Of a stretch of DNA of 64,000 bases, positions 46,337-55,807 are shown in pieces. The notes beneath the pieces were generated by a model, which worked only from the letters and a program-made list of their open reading frames with translations, was not told the origin of the DNA and did not search any database. Source of the stretch: Streptomyces mobaraensis NBRC 13819 = DSM 40847. GTDB taxonomy: Bacteria; Actinomycetota; Actinomycetes; Streptomycetales; Streptomycetaceae. The stretch spans positions 3,431,001 to 3,495,000 of the forward strand of contig NZ_CP072827.1 of assembly GCF_017916255.1 (NCBI RefSeq). Direction: 5' to 3'. How positions within the stretch are numbered: the first letter of the stretch is position 1; each line of letters starts with the position of its first letter. A program made the position numbers and the translations under genes.

Positions 46337-47982
46337 CTCCGTGCCCTTCTACGCGATCCGGGCCGCCGCTCGCTCGGGCGCGTGACCGGGTCACCGGCCT
46401 CGATCGCGGCGTCGCGCCGCGCGGCCCCGAACTCCGCGAGCGCCTCGGCGAGCTTGTGCACCGAGGGCTCGGGCGACAGCACGTCCACCCGCAGGCCGTG
46501 TTCCTCCGCGGTCTTCGCGGTGGCCGGGCCGATACAGGCGATGACGGTGACGTTGTGCGGCTTGCCGGCGATGCCGACCAGGTTCCGCACGGTGGACGAC
46601 GAGGTGAAGAGCACGGCGTCGAAGCCGCCGCCCTTGATCGCCTCGCGGGTCTCGGCCGGCGGCGGCGAGGCGCGCACCGTCCGGTAGGCGGTGACGTCGT
46701 CCACCTCCCAGCCCAGCTCGATCAGGCCGGCCACCAGGGTCTCGGTGGCGATGTCGGCGCGCGGCAGGAAGACGCGGTCGATCGGGTCGAAGACCGGGTC
46801 GTAGGGCGGCCAGTCCTCCAGCAGCCCGGCGGCCGACTGCTCGCCGCTCGGCACCAGGTCCGGCTTGACGCCGAACTCGATCAGCGACTTGGCGGTCTGC
46901 TCGCCGACGGCCGCGACCTTGATGCCGGCGAAGGCCCGCGCGTCGAGCCCGTACTCCTCGAACTTCTCGCGGACGGCCTTGACGGCGTTGACCGACGTGA
47001 AGGCGATCCACTCGTAGCGGCCGGTGACCAGGCCCTTGACCGCGCGCTCCATCTGCTGCGGGGTGCGCGGCGGTTCGACGGCGATGGTCGGCACCTCGTG
47101 CGGCACGGCGCCGTACGAGCGGAGCTGGTCGGAGAGCGACGCGGCCTGCTCCTTGGTGCGCGGCACCAGGACGTTCCAGCCGAACAGCGGCTTGGACTCG
47201 AACCAGGACAGCGGCTCGCGGTGGTCGGCCGCGCTGCGCTCGCCGACCACGGCTATCACCGGCTGCCCGCCGTCGGGCGACGGCAGCACCTTCGCCGCCT
47301 TGAGCACCTGGGCGACGCTGCCCAGGGTGGCCGTCCAGGTGCGCTGGCGGGTGGTGGTGCCGGCGACGGTGACGCTCAGCGGGGTGTCCGGCTTGCGGCC
47401 GGCCGCGACCAGTTCCCCGGCGGCGGCGGTGACCGAGTCGAGGGTGGTCGTCACCACGACCGTGGCCTGGCTCGCGCCCACCTCGGACCAGCAGGTCTCG
47501 GAGGCGGTCCGGGCGTCGACGAACCGCACGTCCCCGCCCTTGGGGTCGCGCAGCGGCACCCCCGCGTAGGCGGGTACGCCGACGGCGGTGGCGATGCCGG
47601 GGACCACCTCGAAGGTGATGCCCTCGGCGGCGCAGGCGAGCATCTCGTCGGCGGCGTTCCCGTCGAGGCCGGGGTCGCCGAGGACCGCACGGACGACCCG
47701 CTTGCCGCCGCGCGCGGCCGTCATGACAAGATTGGCCGTGTCCCTGAGGACAGGGACGCCGACGGCCTTTGACGCCTCGTCAGGGACCGGCTGCGCCGGC
47801 ATGTCCACATGTGCGCGCGCATGCGCGCGCACCACCTCCAGCACCTGTGGGTCGGCGATCAGGACGTCCGCGGACGCCAGCGCCTCGACGGCGCGGAGCG
47901 TCAGCAGTCCCGGATCGCCGGGGCCCGCACCGAGGAAGGTGACGTGCCCGTGCGCGGGGTGGTTCGGGGCGGTGGGGTTCAA
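46333..47982 (-). CDS. hemD: Bifunctional uroporphyrinogen-III methyltransferase/synthase (CysG-HemD fusion)
   Basis: The 549-residue fusion has a tetrapyrrole methylase N-terminal half ([18 protein letters not shown] near the start, then [10 protein letters not shown]) and a C-terminal HemD half ([34 protein letters not shown]). It makes uroporphyrinogen III and may methylate it toward siroheme and cobalamin. In the methylase half the AVLGDPG differs from the classic RLKGGDP, so that activity is less sure. The TTG start overlaps the hemC stop. Confidence 0.93.
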   Translation of the reverse strand: MNPTAPNHPAHGHVTFLGAGPGDPGLLTLRAVEALASADVLIADPQVLEVVRAHARAHVDMPAQPVPDEASKAVGVPVLRDTANLVMTAARGGKRVVRAVLGDPGLDGNAADEMLACAAEGITFEVVPGIATAVGVPAYAGVPLRDPKGGDVRFVDARTASETCWSEVGASQATVVVTTTLDSVTAAAGELVAAGRKPDTPLSVTVAGTTTRQRTWTATLGSVAQVLKAAKVLPSPDGGQPVIAVVGERSAADHREPLSWFESKPLFGWNVLVPRTKEQAASLSDQLRSYGAVPHEVPTIAVEPPRTPQQMERAVKGLVTGRYEWIAFTSVNAVKAVREKFEEYGLDARAFAGIKVAAVGEQTAKSLIEFGVKPDLVPSGEQSAAGLLEDWPPYDPVFDPIDRVFLPRADIATETLVAGLIELGWEVDDVTAYRTVRASPPPAETREAIKGGGFDAVLFTSSSTVRNLVGIAGKPHNVTVIACIGPATAKTAEEHGLRVDVLSPEPSVHKLAEALAEFGAARRDAAIEAGDPVTRPSERRPGSRRRARS

Positions 47983-48941
47983 TGTGCTCGCTCCCCCATA
48001 AGACCGGCCGCACCCTTGTCCAGCATCTCGGCCGCGAGTTCGCGACCGAGGGCCAGGGCGTCGTGGTGCGACGCGGGAACGGGACCGGTGGTGGACAGCT
48101 GCACCAGCGTCGAGCCGTCGGTGGTGCCGACGACGCCGCGCAGGCGCATTTCGGGTACGTCCTGCTCGTCTCCCAGGAAGTCGGCCAGCGCACCCACGGG
48201 TGCGGAGCAGCCGGCCTCCAGGGCGGCGAGCAGGGAACGCTCGGCGGTCACGGCGGCCCGGGTGTGCGGGTCGTCGAGCTCGGCGAGCACGGCGGCGAGC
48301 GGCGCGGCGGACGCGGCGCACTCGATCGCCAGGGCCCCCTGGCCGGGGGCGGGCAAAACGGTGTCGGGCGACAGGAACTCGGTCGCCACGTCGATCCGGC
48401 CGAGCCGGGTCAGCCCGGCGGCGGCCAGGACGACCGCGTCGAGCTCCCCGTCGGTGACGAAGCCGAGCCGGGTGTCGACGTTGCCGCGGACCGGAACGGT
48501 CTCGACCTCCTTGCCGAGCGTCCTGGCCCAGGCGTTGAGCTGGGCCATGCGGCGCGGCGAGCCGGTGCCGATCCGGGCGCCGGCCGGGAGCTCCTCGAAG
48601 GTCAGGCCGTCGCGGGCGATCAGCACGTCGCGCGGGTCCTCGCGGCGCGGGACGGCGGCCAGGACGAGGTCGTCGGGCTGCGCGGTCGGCAGGTCCTTGA
48701 GCGAGTGCACGGCGAAGTCGACCTCGCCCGCGAGCAGCGCGTCGCGCAGCGCGGAGACGAACACCCCGGTGCCGCCGATCTGCGCCAGGTGCTCGCGCGA
48801 GACGTCGCCGTAGGTGGTGATCTCCACCAGCTCGACCGGGCGGCCGGTCAGCCGGCGCACCGCCTCGGCGACCTGGCCCGACTGCGCCATGGCCAGCTTG
48901 CTGCGCCGGGTGCCCAGGCGCAGCGGGGTTGTGCCGTTCAT
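47979..48941 (-). CDS. hemC: Hydroxymethylbilane synthase HemC
   Basis: HemC polymerises four porphobilinogens into hydroxymethylbilane. The 320-residue protein has LGTRRSKLAMAQSG, VHSLKDLPT, GTGSPRRMAQL, and the cofactor-binding cysteine in LEAGCSAPVGA. The ATG overlaps the hemA stop (ATGA at 48938-48941), and its own stop overlaps the TTG of hemD. Confidence 0.95.
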   Translation of the reverse strand: MNGTTPLRLGTRRSKLAMAQSGQVAEAVRRLTGRPVELVEITTYGDVSREHLAQIGGTGVFVSALRDALLAGEVDFAVHSLKDLPTAQPDDLVLAAVPRREDPRDVLIARDGLTFEELPAGARIGTGSPRRMAQLNAWARTLGKEVETVPVRGNVDTRLGFVTDGELDAVVLAAAGLTRLGRIDVATEFLSPDTVLPAPGQGALAIECAASAAPLAAVLAELDDPHTRAAVTAERSLLAALEAGCSAPVGALADFLGDEQDVPEMRLRGVVGTTDGSTLVQLSTTGPVPASHHDALALGRELAAEMLDKGAAGLMGERAH

Positions 48942-50323
48942 GCCGACTCCCGTGCGTTGTTCTTGGTGTCGTGCCGCGCGTCGGCCCGGCTGACGGCGGC
49001 GACCGCCTGCGGGTCGAGGTCGAAGAGCTCCCGCAGGGCGTCGGCGTAGCCGGCGCCGCCGGGGGTCGAGGCGAGTTCCTTGACGCGCACGGTGGGTGCG
49101 TGGAGGAGCTTGTCGACGACGCGGCGGACGGTCTGGGTGATCTCGGCGCGCTGCTTGTCGTCCAGCCCGGGCAGCCGCCCGTCGAGCCGGGCGATCTCGC
49201 CGGCGACCACGTCCGCGGCCATGGTGCGCAGGGCGACCACGGTGGGCGTGATGTGGGCGGCGCGCTGGGCGGCGCCGAAGGCGGCGACCTCGTCGGAGAC
49301 GATGGTCCGCACCCGGTCCACGTCGGCGGCCATCGGCGCGTCGGCCGAGGCCTCGGCGAGCGCCTCGATGTCGACGAACCGCACGCCGTCGATCCCGTGC
49401 GCGGCGGCGTCGATGTCGCGCGGCATGGCGAGGTCGAGCAGGGCGAGGCGGGTGCAGTCGGCGTCGACGGCGCAGCCGGGCCGGCCGGCGAGCGCGGTGG
49501 CGACCGCGTCGGCGGTGAGGACGAGTCCGGTGGCGCCGGTGCAGGAGACGACGATGTCGGCGAGCGCGAGCTCCTCGGGCAGGACGCTCATCTCCACCGC
49601 GCTGGCGGTGACCTTCCCGGGGGCGCCGGGCTCGGTGAGGATCTCCACCAGCCGCCGGGCCCGCTCCAGCGTCCGGTTGGCGACGGCCACGTGGGCCACG
49701 CCGGCGCGGGCGAGGGTGGCGGCGGCGAGGGAGGACATCGAGCCGGCGCCGATGACCAGGGCGCGCTTGCCCGCGACCCACTCCTCGACGGAGGGGCCGT
49801 CGCGGAGCTGCTCCAGGCCGAAGGTGACCAGCGACTGCCCGGCCCGGTCGATGCCGGTCTCGCTGTGGGCGCGCTTGCCGACCCGCAGGGCCTGCTGGAA
49901 CAGGTCGTTCAGCAGCCGGCCGGCGGAGTGCAGCTCCTGGCCGAGGGCGAGGGCGTCCTTGATCTGGCCGAGGATCTGGCCCTCGCCGACGACCATCGAG
50001 TCCAGGCCGCAGGCCACCGAGAAGAGGTGATGGACGGCCCGGTCCTCGTAGTGGACGTAGAGGTGCGGGGTGAGCTCGTCCAGCGGGACGCCCGTGTGGC
50101 GGGCGAGCAGCGTGGACAGCTCGGCGACACCGGCGTGGAACTTGTCCACGTCGGCGTAGAGCTCGATCCGGTTGCAGGTGGCGAGCACGGCCGCCTCGGT
50201 GGCCGGCTCGGCCGCGAGGGTGTCGTGCACCAGCGCGGCACGGGCCGCGGGGGTCAGGGAGGCCCGCTCCAGCACGCTCACCGGTGAGCTGCGGTGGCTG
50301 AGACCCACGACGAGCAGACTCAT
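48938..50323 (-). CDS. hemA: Glutamyl-tRNA reductase HemA
   Basis: HemA reduces Glu-tRNA to glutamate-1-semialdehyde with NADPH, the first committed step of heme synthesis. The 461-residue protein has GLSHRSSPV at the start, the catalytic cysteine in LATCNRIELYA (about Cys50), GEGQILGQIK, the NADPH loop VIGAGSMSSLA, and a C-terminal dimerisation helix. The ATG overlaps the rex stop (ATGA at 50320-50323), so synthesis is tied to Rex translation. Confidence 0.95.
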   Translation of the reverse strand: MSLLVVGLSHRSSPVSVLERASLTPAARAALVHDTLAAEPATEAAVLATCNRIELYADVDKFHAGVAELSTLLARHTGVPLDELTPHLYVHYEDRAVHHLFSVACGLDSMVVGEGQILGQIKDALALGQELHSAGRLLNDLFQQALRVGKRAHSETGIDRAGQSLVTFGLEQLRDGPSVEEWVAGKRALVIGAGSMSSLAAATLARAGVAHVAVANRTLERARRLVEILTEPGAPGKVTASAVEMSVLPEELALADIVVSCTGATGLVLTADAVATALAGRPGCAVDADCTRLALLDLAMPRDIDAAAHGIDGVRFVDIEALAEASADAPMAADVDRVRTIVSDEVAAFGAAQRAAHITPTVVALRTMAADVVAGEIARLDGRLPGLDDKQRAEITQTVRRVVDKLLHAPTVRVKELASTPGGAGYADALRELFDLDPQAVAAVSRADARHDTKNNARESA

Positions 50324-51105
50324 GCCGGCATCACGGCGGGGACGTCCCCGTCCGGACCCTTCCTGCCGTCGCGGGCCGCGGCGGCGGCCGGACGGGCGCT
50401 TCCCGATCGCGAAGCGGTGGTCCGCGCACCCTGCCCCGGCTCCTCCCCGGCCTTGCGCTGCTCGTGGAACGCGAGGATCTGGAGCTCGATCGACAGGTCG
50501 ACCTTGCGGACGTCGACGCCGTCCGGCACCGCGAGCACGGTCGGCGCGAAGTTGAGGATCGAGGTGACCCCGGCGGCCACCAGGCGGTCGCAGACCTGCT
50601 GGGCGGCGCCGGCCGGGGTGGCGATGACGCCGATGGAGACGCCGTTGTCGCTGATGATCGACTCGAGTTCGTCGGTGTGCCGCACGGGCAGCCCGGCCAC
50701 CGGCTTGCCCGCCATCGCGGGGTCGGCGTCGATCAGGGCCGCGACGCGGAAGCCGCGGGAGGCGAAGCCGCCGTAGTTGGCGAGCGCCGCGCCGAGGTTG
50801 CCGATGCCGACGATGACGACCGGCCAGTCCTGGGTCAGGCCGAGCTCGCGGGAGATCTGGTAGACGAGGTACTCCACGTCGTAGCCCACGCCGCGGGTGC
50901 CGTACGAGCCGAGGTAGCTGAAGTCCTTGCGCAGCTTGGCGGAATTGACCCCCGCCGCCGTCGCGAGCTCCTCCGAGGAGACCGTAGGGACCGAGCGCTC
51001 GGAGAGCGCGGTCAACGCGCGCAGATACAGCGGAAGCCGGGCGACGGTGGCCTCGGGGATCCCTCGGCTTCGGGTCGCCGGTCGGTGAGTTCGGCCAGTT
51101 GCCAC
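50320..51105 (-). CDS. rex: Redox-sensing repressor Rex
   Basis: Rex senses the NADH/NAD+ ratio; NADH releases it from DNA. The 261-residue protein has an N-terminal winged helix (VSSEELATAAGVNSAKLRKD, LGSYGTRGVGY), the Rossmann loop GIGNLGAALA and a C-terminal swapped helix, plus a low-complexity tail of about 40 residues. The GTG at 51105 has GGAG four bases upstream. An inverted repeat typical of Rex operators lies 75 bases upstream, so it autoregulates rex-hemACDB, as known for S. coelicolor. Confidence 0.95.
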   Translation of the reverse strand: MATGRTHRPATRSRGIPEATVARLPLYLRALTALSERSVPTVSSEELATAAGVNSAKLRKDFSYLGSYGTRGVGYDVEYLVYQISRELGLTQDWPVVIVGIGNLGAALANYGGFASRGFRVAALIDADPAMAGKPVAGLPVRHTDELESIISDNGVSIGVIATPAGAAQQVCDRLVAAGVTSILNFAPTVLAVPDGVDVRKVDLSIELQILAFHEQRKAGEEPGQGARTTASRSGSARPAAAAARDGRKGPDGDVPAVMPA

Positions 51106-51179
51106 GGTGCTCCTGCGGGTAGAGCGGGGCTGCGGGCGGCGCCCTGTCCCAGGACCGCCCCGTCGTATGCAGGCTATGT

Positions 51180-51201
51180 CTTTGTGAACGCGTGCACAAA
51201 G
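51180..51201 (-). promoter_or_regulatory. Rex operator (ROP) before rex-hemACDB
   Basis: CTTTGTG and CACAAAG flank an 8-base centre, matching the Rex operator TTGTGAA-n-TTCACAA. A weaker repeat, CTTTG-TCCGTG-CAAAG, lies at 51212-51227, so two Rex dimers might bind. Confidence 0.85.
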
Positions 51202-51497
51202 ATGGTGTCCGCTTTGTCCGTGCAAAGTGACAGGCGTCACGCGGTCTTTCGGCCCGTTCGGGGAACCATTGGCCGGGTCACGCCTACAACCACGCACGTC
51301 ACGCCCGCACCAGGGGTCGGTCGACGGGGACACGGGCGCTCACTCCTCACCGCTATACCCCCGGACACCTACAAATCGCCCACGATGGTAGTCGACTCAG
51401 GCACCTATCCGCCCCGCCCGGAAACGGCCGCCCGCCCCTGATCACCAGGGCCCGTCCGGCCCTCTCCGCACCCCTCCGGCCCCGGCACAATGGCCAC
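51202..51497. promoter_or_regulatory. Divergent promoter region between rex and the glutaredoxin gene
   Basis: No gene is seen in this stretch. It holds the second weak Rex-like repeat at its left edge. It must carry the rightward promoter of the glutaredoxin gene, but no clear hexamer pair stands out; CTATAC at 51353-51358 is the best -10 candidate. Confidence 0.35.
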
Positions 51498-51767
51498 ATG
51501 AGTCTGCTGCGCCGCCGCAAGAACCCCGCCGACCGAGTGGTCACCCTGGTAGGAAAGCCCGGCTGCCACCTCTGCGACGCCGCCGAGGCCGTGATCGCCG
51601 AGGTCTGCGGCGGCCTGGGCACCCGCTGGGAGAAGAAGGACATCACCCAGGACGAGGAGCTGCACCGCAAGTACTGGGAGCAGATCCCCGTCGTCCTGAT
51701 CGACGGCGAGCAGCACGACTTCTGGCGCGTGAACCCGGACCGGCTCCGCAAGGCCCTCGGCGGCTGA
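51498..51767 (+). CDS. Glutaredoxin-like thiol protein
   Basis: The 89-residue thioredoxin-fold protein has the redox pair CHLC in LVGKPGCHLCDAA, then IPVVLIDGEQ with the cis-proline. It belongs to the short glutaredoxin-like (DUF836-type) group. The electron donor could be mycothiol or thioredoxin. It is divergent from rex, which suits a redox theme, and is followed by a hairpin and the HAD gene. Confidence 0.88.
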   Translation: MSLLRRRKNPADRVVTLVGKPGCHLCDAAEAVIAEVCGGLGTRWEKKDITQDEELHRKYWEQIPVVLIDGEQHDFWRVNPDRLRKALGG

Positions 51768-51768
51768 C

Positions 51769-51785
51769 CCGCCCGGCGCGGGCGG
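51769..51785 (+). terminator. Small hairpin after the glutaredoxin gene
   Basis: CCGCCCG pairs with CGGGCGG around a three-base loop directly after the stop codon. It is short and has no T-run. Confidence 0.4.
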
Positions 51786-51881
51786 CGCCCGGGGGCCCGC
51801 GGAGGTTACCGACACGTATCGTTCATGTCAGGGCTCCTGCACCGCCCTGATCACTCCGAACAAACTGGCTATGCTCGCGGC

Positions 51882-52925
51882 ATGGCCCACCCGTCGCCCG
51901 ACCGCCGTCCCGGCAGGAGCCCCTTCGGGGCGCGCCTCGAATTCCGCTGGCTGTCCTGGCTCTCGTGGCTCTCGCCGCGCCGCTACGCCACCGCGCGCAG
52001 CGTCCGGGCGGGCGAGGCGGCGGCCGAGGCGGCCCGCAAGACGGTCCAGGAGCAGGAGGCCCGGGAGGCCGCGCCGGCCGCCGTCGAGGAGGCCCCCGCC
52101 CCGAGCGGCAAGAAGGCCGCGCGGGCCGCGGAACCGGAGTTCCCCGTCGCCGGCGACACCAAGGCGGCGGCCTTCTTCGACCTCGACAACACCGTGATGC
52201 AGGGCGCCGCCCTCTTCCACTTCGGCCGCGGCCTGTACAAGCGGCACTTCTTCCGCAAGCGCGAACTCGCCCGGTTCGCCTGGCAGCAGGCGTGGTTCCG
52301 GCTGGCGGGCAACGAGGACCCGGCGCACATCCAGGACGCGCGCGACAGCGCCCTGTCGATCGTCAAGGGCCACCGGGTCTCCGAGCTGATGTCCGTCGGC
52401 GAGGAGATCTACGACGAGTACATGGCCGAGCGCATCTGGCCCGGCACCCGCGCCCTCGCCCAGGCCCACCTGGACGCCGGCCAGAAGGTGTGGCTGGTCA
52501 CCGCGGCCCCCATCGAGACCGCGACGATCATCGCCCGCCGGCTCGGCCTGACCGGCGCCCTGGGCACCGTCGCCGAGTCCGTCGGCGGCGTCTACACCGG
52601 CAAGCTCGTCGGCGAGATGCTGCACGGCCCGGCCAAGGCCGAGGCCGTCCGCGCCCTGGTCGCGGCCGAGGGCCTGGACCTCTCCCGGTGCGCCGCGTAC
52701 AGCGACTCCGCCAACGACATCCCGATGCTCTCGCTGGTCGGCCACCCGTGCGCGGTCAACCCCGACGCGCGGCTGCGGCGCCACGCCCGGGAGCACGGCT
52801 GGCGGCTGCGCGACTACCGCACCGGCCGCAAGGCGGCCCGGATCGGCATCCCGGCCGCCGTCGGCCTGGGCGCCCTGGCCGGCGGCGCCGCCGCGGCCGC
52901 CGCCCTGCACCGCCGCCGCCGCTGA
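51882..52925 (+). CDS. HAD-IB family hydrolase (SerB-like)
   Basis: The ~347-residue protein has a ~90-residue Ala/Glu-rich N-terminal region, then a HAD phosphatase domain: [10 protein letters not shown] (nucleophile Asp), LVTAAPIE (Ser/Thr motif II), and [11 protein letters not shown] (motif IV). A C-terminal basic, then hydrophobic Ala/Gly stretch could be a membrane anchor. The substrate is unknown; phosphoserine-like or lipid phosphate are family options. The ATG at 51882 lacks a good ribosome site. Confidence 0.85.
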   Translation: MAHPSPDRRPGRSPFGARLEFRWLSWLSWLSPRRYATARSVRAGEAAAEAARKTVQEQEAREAAPAAVEEAPAPSGKKAARAAEPEFPVAGDTKAAAFFDLDNTVMQGAALFHFGRGLYKRHFFRKRELARFAWQQAWFRLAGNEDPAHIQDARDSALSIVKGHRVSELMSVGEEIYDEYMAERIWPGTRALAQAHLDAGQKVWLVTAAPIETATIIARRLGLTGALGTVAESVGGVYTGKLVGEMLHGPAKAEAVRALVAAEGLDLSRCAAYSDSANDIPMLSLVGHPCAVNPDARLRRHAREHGWRLRDYRTGRKAARIGIPAAVGLGALAGGAAAAAALHRRRR

Positions 52926-53429
52926 CACCGGCGCGATGCCCGGGGACGGGCGCGCGTTCCGACGGCAAGTCCCGTTCGTCAGCAGGCCGCGTTCCGCCAA
53001 CGAGCCGCGCCCCGACGAAAAATGCCGCGCCCCGGCCCGTCCACCCGCCATCACCGGATCGGGCGATCACCCAGGCGAGCCGCAGACGCCCCACTGGCCA
53101 CTCTGCGTAACCGGCGTTCCCCCACAGGCAATCCGGTTGTCATACCCCCACTCGGCCCCCGACAGTCCTGCCGTGTCCGGATTGCCACAACACGCTGCCC
53201 AATCGGCCACACCCACAGCAAATACGGTCAACTTCCGCCGGGAGTTCGATATTTGAACGTGCAGCAATGGGTGGGAGTGCGAACGGAAACGACGATTTAA
53301 GCAACTCGGTGTAGTGCTGCCTGTACGAAGGGTTATTCTCCTCAAACGCAATCCGGTACCTCGCTTGTCCCTACGTCGAGTGAAAGCACCGGCACTGCAC
53401 GTGATGGAAGCTCTGCCTCTGGGAGTCCC
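52926..53429 (+). promoter_or_regulatory. Long regulatory region upstream of bldN
   Basis: No gene is seen in these ~500 bases. The stretch 53130-53350 is clearly AT-richer than its surroundings. GTTCGATATTTGAAC at 53244-53258 is a partial inverted repeat. AGTGAAAGCACCGGCACT at 53379-53396 has AGTG/CACT ends like a BldD site, and bldN is a known BldD target in S. coelicolor; the match here is only suggestive. Confidence 0.45.
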
Positions 53430-54242
53430 GTGTACCCACACGTCGGGGTTGACGCCTCGGGCCTGGCTACGCTGCGCGCAGCGGTCGTCGACCGCCTGCG
53501 CGGCTTCGTCCCCACCGCGTACGCCGTCCCCGCCCTCGCCACACCCGTCCCCGCGGTAGCCGTTGGCGCTGCCGGGCAAAGGAGCCCCTGCTACGCCCTC
53601 GCCGAGGCCGGCGCCGCCGTCGGCAGACGCGCCCGCCGCGGCACCGCGGCCGCCGGGGCCACCACCCCCACGCGCCGCCCCAGCGCCGACAGCGACAGCG
53701 CCCGCATGCTGGACCTCGTCGAGCGCGCCCAGGCCGGCGAGGCCGAGGCGTTCGGCCGCCTCTACGACCAGTACGCCGACACCGTCTACCGCTACATCTA
53801 CTACCGCGTCGGCGGCCGGGCCACGGCCGAGGACCTGACCAGCGAGACGTTCCTGCGCGCCCTGCGCCGCATCGGCACTTTCACCTGGCAGGGCCGGGAC
53901 TTCGGCGCCTGGCTGGTCACCATCGCCCGCAACCTCGTCGCGGACCACTTCAAGTCCTCCCGGTTCCGCCTGGAGGTGACCACCGGCGAGATGCTCGACG
54001 CCAACGAGGTCGAGCGCAGCCCCGAGGACTCCGTCCTCGAATCCCTTTCCAACGCCGCCCTGTTGGAGGCGGTGCGCAAGCTCAACCCCCAGCAGCAGGA
54101 GTGCGTCACCCTGCGCTTCCTCCAGGGCCTGTCGGTCGCCGAGACCGCCCGGGTGATGGGGAAGAACGAAGGCGCGATCAAGACCCTGCAGTACCGGGCC
54201 GTCCGCACCCTCGCGCGGCTCCTCCCCGACGACGCCCGCTGA
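53430..54242 (+). CDS. bldN: Developmental ECF sigma factor BldN (pro-sigma)
   Basis: BldN drives aerial-growth genes such as those for chaplins and rodlins. The 270-residue protein has a ~90-residue N-terminal extension starting YPHVGVDASGLATLR, which in S. coelicolor is removed to activate the sigma factor. Region 2 follows (AEAFGRLYDQYADTVYRYIY, then AEDLTSETFLRAL), and region 4 with VAETARVMGKNEGAIK near the end. The GTG start fits the family. The next gene encodes its anti-sigma factor. Confidence 0.96.
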   Translation: MYPHVGVDASGLATLRAAVVDRLRGFVPTAYAVPALATPVPAVAVGAAGQRSPCYALAEAGAAVGRRARRGTAAAGATTPTRRPSADSDSARMLDLVERAQAGEAEAFGRLYDQYADTVYRYIYYRVGGRATAEDLTSETFLRALRRIGTFTWQGRDFGAWLVTIARNLVADHFKSSRFRLEVTTGEMLDANEVERSPEDSVLESLSNAALLEAVRKLNPQQQECVTLRFLQGLSVAETARVMGKNEGAIKTLQYRAVRTLARLLPDDAR

Positions 54243-54318
54243 GACGCCGCCGACCCCGGTGAGACGCCGCCGGGACCCGCCGGCCGGCCGCCCCGACGGC
54301 CCGCCCGCGACGGCGGCG

Positions 54319-54347
54319 CGTAACCCGACTGCCACGCCGCTCGTTGT
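54319..54347 (+). promoter_or_regulatory. Candidate BldN-type promoter before rsbN
   Basis: CGTAAC (54319-54324) and CGTTGT (54342-54347) are 17 bases apart. I recall the BldN consensus as CGTAAC-16-CGTTGA, so this is one base off in spacing and one in the -10. It fits reports that rsbN is itself BldN-dependent, giving a feedback loop. Confidence 0.6.
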
Positions 54348-54476
54348 GCGGGATGCAGACTTCCCGCTGTCGCGCCATGCCCGCACACACTCACTCGATC
54401 GAGTGGATGCACTCAAGGCGTGCAACCTCCAGGTGTCCGGGGGAGTCGATCGTCATGACGAGAGGAGGTGCCGCCT

Positions 54477-55709
54477 GTGATCGCGAACGTTTCGGCGCAC
54501 CGGCGGGCGAACGCCTTCGCCCAAGCCCTGGAGGGGCAGGAACTCCAGGGCGAGGCGGCCGTACGGACCGGCCCACCGGCGGACGAGGCCGAACGGGAAC
54601 GGCTGCTGAGCCTGGCGGGCGGCCTCGCCGCACTGCCCGCCCCGGAGCTCGATCCCGAGGTGCGGACCGTGCAGCGGGCGCAGCTGATCGCCGCCATGGA
54701 AGCCCAGTTCGCCGGCGGTACCGCGACCGTCCCGGAGCCCCGCAGGGCCTCTTCGGGGTCGGCCGGGGCCGCCGGGTCTTCGGGCCGGGGAGCCCACCGG
54801 GCCGGCCCGCTCGGCCGGCTCAAGCCGCGCTCCCGCTGGTCCAAGGGGCTCGCGGCCGGCGGCCTCACGGTGGGCGTGGCGGCCGGAGCCCTCGGCGGAG
54901 TCGCCGCCGCCAGCTCCAACGCCCTGCCGGGCGACACCCTTTACGGGCTCAAGCGCGGCATGGAGGACCTCAAGCTCGGCATGGCCGACAGCGACTCCGA
55001 GCGCGGCGACATCCTCCTCGACCAGGCGTCCACCCGCCTCCAGGAGGCCCGTCGGCTGATGGAGCGCGGCCGCTCCGGCCACCTCGACCACGAGTCGCTG
55101 AGCGAGATCCGCAAGACCCTCACCGGCATGCGGCAGGACGTCTCCGAGGGCCACCGCCTGCTGCGGGCCGCGTACCACCAGGACGGTTCGCTGGGGCCGC
55201 TGCGGCGCCTCTCGTCGTTCACCGCCTCGCACCGCGAGGGCTGGAGCCAGCTCCGCGACCGGCTGCCGCTCCAGCTCACCGACGTCCGGGACGACGTCAG
55301 CTCGGTCTTCAGGGCCATAGACGACGAGATCGAGCCGCTGCAGTCGCTGATCCACGACAAGGAGCGGCACGAGAACCACGGCCGGCACGCCGCCACGCCC
55401 CCGCGCACCGACCACCGGAGCACCCCGGGTCACAGCGACCCCGCACCCCGCACGTCGGCGAGCGGCGGCGACAAGCACCCGCCCCACCGCCCGGCGGCGC
55501 CCTCCCAGAGCGCCCAGGACGAGCAGGAAGGGCTGCTCGGCGGCACCGGCCTGCTCCACCCGGCCCCGAGCGCGGAGAGCTCCGGCCCGGCCGGCACCGC
55601 ACCGCACGGCAAGGACGGCAAGCCGTCCAAGCAGCCGGACGTCACGCTCCCGCCGCTGCTCCCGGACATCATCCCGGGGCTCGGCATCCACGGCGAGGAG
55701 CAGAAGTAG
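54477..55709 (+). CDS. rsbN: Membrane anti-sigma factor RsbN
   Basis: RsbN holds BldN at the membrane. The 410-residue protein has a cytoplasmic sigma-binding part (about 1-120, starting VIANVSAHRRANAFAQAL), one hydrophobic segment (about 123-146), and an extracellular helical domain beginning LPGDTLYGLKRGMEDL, of the DUF5667 type. The tail is Pro/His/Ser-rich. AGGAGG lies eight bases before the GTG at 54477. It is separated from bldN by 234 bases holding a likely BldN promoter. Confidence 0.93.
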   Translation: MIANVSAHRRANAFAQALEGQELQGEAAVRTGPPADEAERERLLSLAGGLAALPAPELDPEVRTVQRAQLIAAMEAQFAGGTATVPEPRRASSGSAGAAGSSGRGAHRAGPLGRLKPRSRWSKGLAAGGLTVGVAAGALGGVAAASSNALPGDTLYGLKRGMEDLKLGMADSDSERGDILLDQASTRLQEARRLMERGRSGHLDHESLSEIRKTLTGMRQDVSEGHRLLRAAYHQDGSLGPLRRLSSFTASHREGWSQLRDRLPLQLTDVRDDVSSVFRAIDDEIEPLQSLIHDKERHENHGRHAATPPRTDHRSTPGHSDPAPRTSASGGDKHPPHRPAAPSQSAQDEQEGLLGGTGLLHPAPSAESSGPAGTAPHGKDGKPSKQPDVTLPPLLPDIIPGLGIHGEEQK

Positions 55710-55733
55710 CGGTCGGACAGGCCCGAGGTGAAG

Positions 55734-55773
55734 ACGGTGGCCGGTGTTCCCGGAAGGGAACGCCGGCCACCGT
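55734..55773. terminator. Terminator between rsbN and the acyltransferase gene
   Basis: An 18-bp stem (ACGGTGGCCGG-T-GTTCCC with one T-G pair) has a GGAA tetraloop and TTTT follows on the right arm. It serves the rightward rsbN transcript and probably the leftward one. Confidence 0.85.
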
Positions 55774-55807
55774 TTTCGGGTCGGGAGAACCCCGTCAGAG
55801 GAACCCC

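Noticed and set aside
53244..53258. GTTCGATATTTGAAC as an SOS (LexA) box
   Set aside because: The half sites are in the wrong order for the actinobacterial CGAAC-n-GTTCG box.
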